6,136 bases of DNA. Origin: an uncultured Ruminococcus sp. GTDB taxonomy: Bacteria; Bacillota; Clostridia; Oscillospirales; Ruminococcaceae. Positions 1 to 4,940 of this stretch are shown piece after piece; the first letter of the stretch is position 1, and every line of letters begins with the position of its first letter. The stretch spans positions 1 through 6,136 of the forward strand of contig USEH01000137.1 of NCBI GenBank assembly GCA_900553675.1. Direction: 5' to 3'. A model generated the notes under the pieces. It saw nothing but the letters and a program-made list of their open reading frames with translations, had not been told where the DNA came from and did no database searches. Made by a program: the position numbers and the translations under genes.

Positions 1-347
1 TTCCGATAGTAGACGATCTCATGGAACACGGCTACGTCACAGGTCGACCGATGATAGGCATAAGCGGCGAGGATATAACCTATATAATGTCGCTTTACTA
101 CAGACTTCCGCAGGGCGTATGCGTAAGATTCATCACACCCGAATCGGGAGCAGAGGCTGCCGGAATCAAGGCGGGAGATATCATAATCGGCGTAAACGAC
201 AGCTCGATAAGCACTATGGACGAGCTGACCGAGGCTAAAAACCAATTTTCCGCCGGCGACACCATCACCCTGAACATCTACAGAGACGGCGTAAGCATGA
301 ATGTCACAGTAGTTCTTAGCGAGACTACCAACGGCAGTTCCAATTGA
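1..347 (+). CDS. HtrA/DegP-like serine protease, C-terminal part with PDZ domain (5' truncated)
   Basis: The reading frame is open from base 3 and begins mid-protein with PIVDDLMEHGYVTGRP. That is the junction between the trypsin-like protease domain and the PDZ domain in HtrA/DegP (S1C) proteases, where it follows the last strands of the protease fold. The catalytic His-Asp-Ser part lies upstream of the window and cannot be checked. The remaining roughly 114 residues are a PDZ domain: a carboxylate-loop region near GVCVRFITPESGAEAAGI, then KAGDIIIGVND, and a closing strand TITLNIYRDG. The protein ends with a short polar tail (TTNGSSN) and a TGA stop at 345-347. Such proteases are usually membrane-anchored and degrade or refold misfolded exported proteins. 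The internal ATG at 21 is not a real start, because the protein homology continues upstream of it. Family assignment is firm; which HtrA paralogue it is cannot be said. Confidence 0.9.
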   Translation, partial: PIVDDLMEHGYVTGRPMIGISGEDITYIMSLYYRLPQGVCVRFITPESGAEAAGIKAGDIIIGVNDSSISTMDELTEAKNQFSAGDTITLNIYRDGVSMNVTVVLSETTNGSSN

Positions 348-356
348 TTTTATTAA

Positions 357-605
357 AGGGTATCGGCGCAGGAAGCCAACAGGTCTAATGCGCTAACATA
401 TACACAGATTTAAAGGCAACACGGTGCGGATTAAGCCATACAGCTTGCCGCATTCTACCTATAAACGCAGACACAAGATTTATTTGTCTGCCGCAATGGA
501 TACCGAGGGCTTCGGGGCAGCCCTGTAAATTTCATGCCCCATCCACCTGCAAGTGCAAAGCGACCGGTGCATACACGGCTTGAGCGAATACCAATATCAC
601 CGATT
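357..605 (+). ncRNA. Candidate structured RNA with an H-type pseudoknot, family not recognised
   Basis: No credible ORF lies here on either strand, yet consecutive short helices can be drawn. They are GCGCA 366-370 with TGCGC 389-393; TGCGG 425-429 with CCGCA 448-452, enclosing AAGC 433-436 with GCTT 443-446; GCAGACA 467-473 with TGTCTGC 485-491; and TGGAT 497-501 with ATCCA 541-545. This last helix encloses GGGCT 507-511 with AGCCC 519-523, whose loop bases 514-518 (GGGGC) match GCCCC 536-540, giving a pseudoknot. Weak closing pairs are possible (359-363 with 588-592, or 362-365 with 601-604). A pyrimidine-rich tract at 612-632 could mark a 3' end, which is why I chose the + strand. No clear promoter was seen. 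It does not match tmRNA, RNase P RNA, SRP RNA or 6S RNA signatures that I know. The boundaries are estimates and the existence of a transcript is inferred. Confidence 0.4.
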
Positions 606-636
606 GCTAAGCTTTTTCATATTTTTCCCTTTCTTA

Positions 637-669
637 GCCAAAGAGCCGGAAGCAGTTCGGCTCTTTGGC
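637..669. other. Strong inverted repeat, 12-bp perfect stem with 9-nt loop
   Basis: GCCAAAGAGCCG (637-648) is exactly complementary to CGGCTCTTTGGC (658-669) across the loop GAAGCAGTT. Neither side is followed by a T run on the strand that would make it a standard intrinsic terminator: the + strand continues ACCCACCCC and the - strand continues TAAGAAAGGG. On the + strand the T-rich tract (612-632) lies before the stem. An alternative stem, GCTAAG 606-611 with CTTAGC 633-638, shares bases 637-638 with it, so the two stems compete for those bases. It may be the 3' end structure of the upstream RNA candidate or a REP-like element. Bases 670-748 hold nothing I recognise. Confidence 0.6.
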
Positions 670-748
670 ACCCACCCCTAAGCTAAAATGCTGCGGGGCG
701 GACGATTAATTTGCCATCCTCAATATGTTGTTTTCTAATTTCCCCTCA

Positions 749-808
749 GTCAGACCCTGCTGTTCCCCAACAGCGGGGTCTGACGCCTTTTGTGCGTCTG
801 ACGACGCA
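749..808. other. Two adjacent intergenic hairpins (16-bp stem, then 6-bp stem)
   Basis: GTCAGACCCTGCTGTT (749-764) pairs with AACAGCGGGGTCTGAC (769-784) around a CCCC loop, with a single G-T wobble on the + strand. Directly after it, TGCGTC (793-798) pairs with GACGCA (803-808) around TGAC. The motif TCTGACGC at 778-785 recurs in the hairpin at 3292-3313. The first stem is followed by GCCTTTTGTG, a very short T tract, so termination on the + strand is possible but weak. The setting suggests a repeat-type intergenic element rather than gene-specific regulation. Confidence 0.55.
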
Positions 809-810
809 GT

Positions 811-934
811 TAAAAGATAAGAGAGAAGAGAGAAAAGATGAGGTATCGGCTTCGCCGATTTTATTTTAGAAGCGGCTTTCGCCGCTGTGCGCTGCGTTTC
901 CTGCGGAAACGTTTGCTTTGGAAACGTTTGCTTC
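811..934 (+). repeat. Purine-tract and hairpin dispersed repeat, copy A
   Basis: The element starts with a purine-rich run (GATAAGAGAGAAGAGAG and following, to 843). It continues into an ATCGGC-TTC-GCCGAT hairpin (845-859) followed by TTTTATTTT, an AGCGGC-TTTC-GCCGCT hairpin (871-886), and CGTTTCC-TGC-GGAAACG (895-911). Bases 821-844 are identical to 6098-6121 at the right end of the window, where the same hairpin core follows with a variant loop. So this is a repeat family with at least two copies here. It ends with a 15-bp tandem direct repeat (905-919 and 920-934, one mismatch). The first hairpin plus T tract could also act as a weak terminator just before the next promoter. Confidence 0.8.
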
Positions 935-952
935 TGTTTTCAAAAAATTAAT

Positions 953-981
953 TTGATTTTTCAGATAAAGTATGTTATACT
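953..981 (+). promoter_or_regulatory. Sigma-A type promoter for the plsC-like gene
   Basis: TTGATT at 953-958 and TATACT at 976-981 are separated by exactly 17 bp, and a TG at 973-974 gives an extended -10. Transcription should begin at about 987-990, leaving a leader of about 57 nt before the GTG start at 1046. The surrounding sequence is AT-rich, as expected for a promoter. This is the best promoter in the window. Confidence 0.75.
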
Positions 982-982
982 G

Positions 983-1011
983 TAAATCAGCAATACAAAT
1001 GGGCTGATTTA
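983..1011 (+). promoter_or_regulatory. Perfect 9-bp dyad over the expected transcription start (possible operator)
   Basis: TAAATCAGC (983-991) and GCTGATTTA (1003-1011) are exact inverted repeats separated by 11 nt, with half-site centres 20 bp apart. The left half begins two bases after the -10 hexamer, so it covers the likely start site. That is the position of a repressor operator, and two-turn spacing suits a dimer. It could also fold as a hairpin if transcription starts at its left edge. The regulator is unknown, and the sequence does not match the fatty-acid regulator sites I can recall. Confidence 0.5.
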
Positions 1012-1030
1012 TGCAGATATGCTGCCCGAA

Positions 1031-1037
1031 AAGGAGG
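1031..1037 (+). promoter_or_regulatory. Ribosome binding site that fixes the GTG start
   Basis: AAGGAGG at 1031-1037 lies 8 nt upstream of GTG at 1046. An in-frame ATG at 1019 precedes this site and has no Shine-Dalgarno sequence of its own, so the longer start would place the ribosome site inside the coding region. GTG 1046 is therefore the preferred start. Confidence 0.85.
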
Positions 1038-1045
1038 ATACTACC

Positions 1046-2320
1046 GTGGCAAAACAGGAAAAACGCATAGACACCAAGCGCGCTCCCAACAAGCCCAGAC
1101 CCTATCTTATGCCGATAGAGTGGGGCGGGGCGCTTCCGATGACGATGAGCGCAAAGGCAAAGATAAACAAAATCAACACCGAGGGCTTAAAGCCGCCCTA
1201 CCTTATTCTTTGCAACCACGCCTCGTTCATAGATTTCCCGATAGTCGTAAGGGCGATATTCCCTCACCGCTGCTCTTGGGTAATATCGGTCGAGGAATTT
1301 GTCGGAAGAGACTGGCTTATGCGCGGCGTCGGCGGAATATATAAGCGCAAGTTCACTCAGGATCTGTCGGTTGTTAGGCATATCCTCACCGTTTTAACCC
1401 GTCAGAAGCTCTGCTGCACCATATATCCCGAAGCAAGATATTCCCTTGCCGGTATCAACGAGCAGATAGACGGCGCACTGGGCAAGCTTGCAAAGAAAGC
1501 CAAATGTCCGGTAGTCGTATGTATATCAAGAGGCAACTTCCTGCGCTCTCCTCAGTGGTGCAAGCACCCCTACAGAAAGGTTCCGATCGAGTCCGACTTT
1601 ATCCAGATAGTCACCCGCGAGGAGGCGGTAACCCTTTCGGCGGCTGAAATCCAGCGCAGAATAGAGCAGGCTTTTGTCTATGACGACTATGCCTATCAAA
1701 AGGAAAAGAAGATTGTAATAGATTCGGCTGTGCGCGCGCAGAATATACATAAAATTCTTTATCAGTGCCCCGTCTGCGGCAAGGAATTCACCACCAATTC
1801 CGAGGGCACAAGGATATGGTGCGAGCATTGCGGCGCAAGCTGGGAGATGAACGTTTATGGCGAGCTTAAGCGTGAAAACGGCGAGGATGTTTTCACCCAC
1901 GTTCCCGACTGGTACCGCTGGGAGCGCGAAAACGTCCGCAAGGAAGTCGAAAGCGGCAAATATCACTTTGAGGACGATGCAAGGCTTGAAAAGATAATCA
2001 ACGCCTCCACCGGATTCAGGGTAATAGGAAACGTCAAGCTTATCCACGACGAAAACGGCTTTACCATGAAGGGACATTTCGACGACGGCGAAACCTTCGA
2101 GTTCAACCGCAACGTCTCCTCAATGCGCTCGGTTCACATCGAATACGATTTCAAGGGCAGGGGAGACGCAATTGACCTTGCCACGTTGGAAGACACCTAT
2201 TTCGTATTCCCGCTGACGGCGAAAAATATATTGACAAAGCTTCACTTTGCCACCGAGGAGCTTCACATTCTGGACCAGAAGCGGAAAAAACAGGCTCTTG
2301 TGGCGAATAAGGCGGAATAA
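1046..2320 (+). CDS. PlsC-like lysophospholipid acyltransferase with zinc ribbon and C-terminal extension
   Basis: This 424-residue protein begins with a PlsC/LPLAT acyltransferase domain (about residues 15-215). The HX4D catalytic motif is H58-ASFI-D63, followed by GGIYKR (96-101), YPEAR (127-131) in the place of the usual FPEGTR block, and CPVVV (154-158). Family members move an acyl chain to 1-acyl-glycerol-3-phosphate at the inner membrane face, making phosphatidic acid. Bacterial PlsC proteins are usually about 240 residues long. This one continues with a zinc ribbon, CPVC (241-244) and CEHC (259-262), and about 160 further residues rich in charged and aromatic side chains that I do not recognise. 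The altered third motif and the extension make the exact acceptor uncertain. The gene has its own promoter and dyad upstream, and appears monocistronic, with weak hairpins (2326-2357, 2392-2412) downstream. Confidence 0.85.
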   Translation: MAKQEKRIDTKRAPNKPRPYLMPIEWGGALPMTMSAKAKINKINTEGLKPPYLILCNHASFIDFPIVVRAIFPHRCSWVISVEEFVGRDWLMRGVGGIYKRKFTQDLSVVRHILTVLTRQKLCCTIYPEARYSLAGINEQIDGALGKLAKKAKCPVVVCISRGNFLRSPQWCKHPYRKVPIESDFIQIVTREEAVTLSAAEIQRRIEQAFVYDDYAYQKEKKIVIDSAVRAQNIHKILYQCPVCGKEFTTNSEGTRIWCEHCGASWEMNVYGELKRENGEDVFTHVPDWYRWERENVRKEVESGKYHFEDDARLEKIINASTGFRVIGNVKLIHDENGFTMKGHFDDGETFEFNRNVSSMRSVHIEYDFKGRGDAIDLATLEDTYFVFPLTAKNILTKLHFATEELHILDQKRKKQALVANKAE

Positions 2321-2325
2321 TTTTC

Positions 2326-2416
2326 GCACTGCGCACATAATAATCACAACGCTGTGCAATATTTTCCGCAAACAAATTGTATTATATGCAGACGGCGGAC
2401 ATTTCCCGCCGTTTTG
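2326..2416 (+). terminator. Weak tandem hairpins after the plsC-like gene
   Basis: GCACTGCG (2326-2333) pairs with CGCTGTGC (2350-2357) with one T-T mismatch and is followed by AATATTTTCC. ACGGCGG (2392-2398) pairs with CCGCCGT (2406-2412) and is followed by TTT and then G. Both lie between two genes and are plausible, but their T tracts are short, so termination may be partial. A TATTAT box at 2380-2385 sits between them without a convincing -35. Confidence 0.4.
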
Positions 2417-2474
2417 TATGCAATAAACTAATTTATCAGAACAAAACACTATCAATTTAAAGGAGTACATTAAA

Positions 2475-3113
2475 ATGAAAAAATTATTTGCAATAGCACT
2501 CGCAGCAGTAATGCTTGCGTCCCTCGCCGCCTGCGGCAACACCCCTGTGGACACGCCGGACGCCACCGACGCTCCCGACAGCAATCCCTCGGTCACCGAT
2601 TCCGGAGACACAACCGACGAGGTTGTCGACGAAGAGGCGCCTGTATCAGCTGATGTCAAGCCGATTGACCTTTTAAACACCGTGTGGTCAGGCTATGCCG
2701 AGGATGAAAAGTTTGCGGCAGCCGGCGGAGAGAATATGGACGGTCCAGGTGAAATGACCGGCGACTTCGGCAGCGCAGAAACGATAGAAAACGTGCTTCT
2801 GCTTCCCGCCGCGGACTTTGAAAAGGTTTCGGATACCGCCTGCCTTATGCATATGATGAATGCAAATACATTTACCTGCGGAGTTTATAGCGTTGTTGAT
2901 TCTGCCGATACCGAAACGATTACTTCGGATATCAAGGATAAGATAGTCAATAATCAGTGGATGTGCGGATTCCCGGAGAAGATGTTTGTCGCCACATATA
3001 ATAATTGCATTATCAGTGCGTTTGGTAACGGTGAGATTATGGATATGTTCAAGGCAAAGCTTACGGAGGCTTATCCCGAAACTGAATTTGTTTACGAGGA
3101 AGATTTAATCTAA
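2475..3113 (+). CDS. Small surface lipoprotein, conserved-looking but function unknown
   Basis: The 212-residue product starts with a type II signal peptide, MKKLFAIALAAVMLASLAAC, whose lipobox LAAC puts the lipidated cysteine at residue 20. A ribosome site AAAGGAG ends 9 nt before the ATG. Residues 22-60 are an Asp/Thr/Pro-rich linker, typical of proteins tethered outside the membrane. The globular part (about 62-212) has VWSGYAEDEKFAAAGGEN (70-87), LMHMMNANTFTCGVYSV (124-140), NQWMCGFPEKM (160-170) and IISAFGNGEIMDMFKAKL (179-196). Four more cysteines (123, 135, 164, 178) are present. These blocks look like the conserved core of a Clostridia lipoprotein family, but I cannot name the family or a ligand. 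It is separated from its neighbours by hairpins on both sides, so it is probably transcribed alone. Confidence 0.85.
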   Translation: MKKLFAIALAAVMLASLAACGNTPVDTPDATDAPDSNPSVTDSGDTTDEVVDEEAPVSADVKPIDLLNTVWSGYAEDEKFAAAGGENMDGPGEMTGDFGSAETIENVLLLPAADFEKVSDTACLMHMMNANTFTCGVYSVVDSADTETITSDIKDKIVNNQWMCGFPEKMFVATYNNCIISAFGNGEIMDMFKAKLTEAYPETEFVYEEDLI

Positions 3114-3155
3114 TCCAAACAAGTTCTAAAAAGCACAAAACTAAAAGCTTTAGAT

Positions 3156-3396
3156 CCAGCCTTTCTCGAAAGGCTGGCGAGGGTCAAGGGGCGAGGAGCC
3201 CTTGCAGGGTTAAGGGGCAGCGCCCCTTACCGCTCCCCACAGGGAGCGGAACCCCCTGCGCAAGCGAAACGCAGGAAGGGGAGAAGCATTAATTTCGGTC
3301 TGACGCCCGAAATAAATGCAAACAGTCCAGTGGACTGTTTTTTCGTGAGGAAACCCTCGTCGGGGGTTTCCCTATGGGCGTGCGAAGCACGTCCAT
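3156..3396. repeat. Array of consecutive hairpins between genes
   Basis: Eight stems follow one another with almost no spacer. They are CCAGCCTTT/AAAGGCTGG (3156-3177), CAAGGG/CCCTTG (3185-3204), TAAGGGGC/GCCCCTTA (3211-3229), CCGCTCCC/GGGAGCGG (3230-3249), CCTGCG/CGCAGG (3255-3275), ATTTCGG/CCGAAAT (3292-3313), AACAGTCC/GGACTGTT (3321-3339) and GGAAACCC/GGGTTTCC (3349-3371). A ninth follows: ATGGGCGTGC/GCACGTCCAT with one G-T wobble (3374-3396). The short reading frame that crosses this block has no ribosome site and simply translates the hairpins. From experience, similar GC-rich stems are scattered through gut Clostridia genomes, so a mobile or amplified intergenic element is likely. The whole gap 3114-3495 contains no gene that I can support. 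Confidence 0.75.
3320..3343 (+). terminator. Likely intrinsic terminator inside the hairpin array
   Basis: AAACAGTCC pairs with GGACTGTTT around AGT, and the T run extends to 3343 (six T in a row, 3338-3343). This is the only stem of the array with a proper T tract. It would end transcription coming from the lipoprotein gene about 200 nt upstream. Confidence 0.6.
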
Positions 3397-3495
3397 CCCT
3401 GCACAAATCTGCAAGTCAATACAAACCTCTGATATATAGCCAAACCCCGACATCCAACAACATCATCCATCAACCCAAAAAAGACAGGTGCCACC
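3397..3495 (+). promoter_or_regulatory. C/A-rich unstructured leader of the MBOAT operon, weak promoter only
   Basis: After the last hairpin the + strand becomes almost free of G: 3440-3480 has a single G in 41 bases and few T. A TATATA at 3433-3438 could be a -10 box, but the sequence at the matching -35 place (around 3409-3414, CTGCAA) is poor. The ribosome site of the next gene is also weak (ACAGGTG, 3484-3490). A short open leader without secondary structure is the main thing that can be said. Confidence 0.35.
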
Positions 3496-4917
3496 ATGCT
3501 TTTCTCCTCCATCCCATTCATCTACTACTTCCTGCCCTGCACTCTGGCAGTGTACTTCCTCATCCCAAGCCGCTTTAAAATATCCACCAAGCTTAAAAAC
3601 CTGTGGATAATGCTTACAAGCTTCTTCTTTTACGGCTGGGGCGAGCCTAAATACCTGCTGGTAATGCTGGCTTCCATCACTCAGGGATATGTCTTCGGGC
3701 TGCTTATCGAGCGGTTCCGCGATAAAAAGAAGCTCTCGCGGCTGCTTTTGATTCTTTCCTGTGTGATAAGCTTGGGCGTGCTGGGCTACTGCAAATACGC
3801 CGACTTTTTTATTTCAAGCTTCAATTCGGTGTTCCGCACATCGCTCCCGCTGCTTAAAATCGCCCTGCCGATAGGAATAAGCTTTTTCACCTTCCAGATA
3901 ATAAGCTACGTCGCAGACGTCTGCCGCGGCGAGGTTAAGGCGCAGAAAAGCTTTATAAACCTTGCGGCGTATATCTCGATGTTCTCCCAGCTGATAGCGG
4001 GACCCATCGTCCGCTATTCCGATATAGCCGAGCAGCTTGAAAGCCGCAAACATACCGTTTCGGGATTCTCCTTGGGCGTGCGCCGCTTTGTAATCGGTCT
4101 TTCCAAAAAAATGCTGATAGCAAACATAATGGGCGAGCTTTGCACTGTCTTTAAGGATTCGCCCTCCAAATCGGTGCTGTTTTTCTGGACTTACGCCCTT
4201 GCCTACGCTCTGCACGTCTACTTCGACTTCTCCGGCTACAGCGACATGGCAATAGGTCTTGGAAAAATCTTCGGCTTTGATTTCTGCGAAAATTTCAACT
4301 ACCCCTATATTTCGGGCAGCATAACCGAGTTCTGGCGCAGATGGCATATCTCGCTCGGTTCGTGGTTCCGCGACTACGTCTATATCCCGCTGGGCGGGAA
4401 CAGAGTCTCAAAGCCAAGATGGATTTTCAACATCTTCGTGGTCTGGTTCTTAACCGGACTCTGGCACGGCGCGGCGTGGAACTTTGCGGTCTGGGGGCTT
4501 TTGTATGCAGTCCTGCTTATGAACGAAAAGCTTTGGGGACTTAATCTCCTCAAAAAGTCAAAAATCATCAGCCACGCCTATGTCATACTGTTCACGCTTG
4601 TAGGCTTTGTGATTTTCGACTCTGCAACACTTTCACAGGCAGTCGGCGTGATATCATCAATGTTCGGCTTCGGGGGATATCCCGCCGCGACGTTTGAAAC
4701 TTTGTACTACCTGAAAAGCTACGCCGCCGTCTTCGTAATAGGCATAATAGGCTCAACCCCTCTGCCCCGCGTGATAATCTCAAAAATAAAAGCTTCCAAG
4801 GCAGGGAAGCGGATAGTAAATCTTTCAGAGCCGATAGTCCTGATTCTTTTGCTGGCAGTCTGCACCGCCTACATGGTGGACGGCGCGTTCAATCCGTTTT
4901 TATACTTCAGATTCTGA
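3496..4917 (+). CDS. AlgI-like membrane-bound O-acyltransferase (MBOAT family)
   Basis: The 473-residue protein is strongly hydrophobic, with about ten membrane segments. It begins MLFSSIPFIYYFLP, the usual start of AlgI-type proteins, which supports ATG 3496 despite a weak ribosome site. Family blocks are LPIGISFFTFQIISY (124-138), QLIAGPIVRY (165-174), HVYFDFSGYSDMAIGLG (240-256), EFWRRWHISLGSWFRDYVYI (278-297) and LTGLWHGAAWNF (319-330). H324 is the expected catalytic histidine and H284 the second conserved one. The related alginate (AlgI), peptidoglycan (PatA) and teichoic-acid (DltB) systems pass acyl groups across the membrane for attachment to extracellular polymers. The substrate here is not visible; acetylation of a surface polysaccharide is the likeliest guess. 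The DHHW gene follows 23 nt later and should be its secreted partner. The length fits the family and no damage is seen. Confidence 0.93.
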   Translation: MLFSSIPFIYYFLPCTLAVYFLIPSRFKISTKLKNLWIMLTSFFFYGWGEPKYLLVMLASITQGYVFGLLIERFRDKKKLSRLLLILSCVISLGVLGYCKYADFFISSFNSVFRTSLPLLKIALPIGISFFTFQIISYVADVCRGEVKAQKSFINLAAYISMFSQLIAGPIVRYSDIAEQLESRKHTVSGFSLGVRRFVIGLSKKMLIANIMGELCTVFKDSPSKSVLFFWTYALAYALHVYFDFSGYSDMAIGLGKIFGFDFCENFNYPYISGSITEFWRRWHISLGSWFRDYVYIPLGGNRVSKPRWIFNIFVVWFLTGLWHGAAWNFAVWGLLYAVLLMNEKLWGLNLLKKSKIISHAYVILFTLVGFVIFDSATLSQAVGVISSMFGFGGYPAATFETLYYLKSYAAVFVIGIIGSTPLPRVIISKIKASKAGKRIVNLSEPIVLILLLAVCTAYMVDGAFNPFLYFRF

Positions 4918-4940
4918 TAAGCAGGAGGTAAGAGTTCAAT

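Noticed and set aside
366..393. GGAAGCCAACAGGTC as a possible cobalamin-box or SRP RNA signature
   Set aside because: Only a few bases agree, and the required order of helices and flanking motifs is absent.
507..540. CTTCGGGGCAG at 510-520 resembles the start of the FMN riboswitch
   Set aside because: The match ends there: the GGGTGAAATTCCC, ACCGGCGGT and later conserved blocks of that riboswitch are missing, and no riboflavin gene follows.
1019..1045. Upstream ATG as start of the acyltransferase
   Set aside because: The ribosome site AAGGAGG lies downstream of it and is correctly spaced for GTG 1046, so the ATG is in the leader.
1526..2077. Long open frame on the - strand (183 codons)
   Set aside because: It lies wholly inside the acyltransferase gene, has no ribosome site and encodes no recognisable domain; it is a shadow of the real frame.
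2120..2680. Open frame on the - strand (186 codons) spanning two genes and a gap
   Set aside because: It crosses the end of the acyltransferase gene and the start of the lipoprotein gene, has low-complexity Ser/Thr content mirroring the acidic linker, and lacks a ribosome site.
3156..3396. Possible CRISPR array
   Set aside because: The repeated units are palindromes of different sequence without constant repeat length or spacers.
3330..3578. 82-codon + strand frame before the MBOAT gene
   Set aside because: It starts in a terminator-like hairpin, reads through the hairpin array and overlaps the true gene in another frame; no ribosome site or domain.
3814..4347. Open frame on the - strand inside the MBOAT gene (177 codons)
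   Set aside because: Complete overlap with a well-supported gene and no family features.
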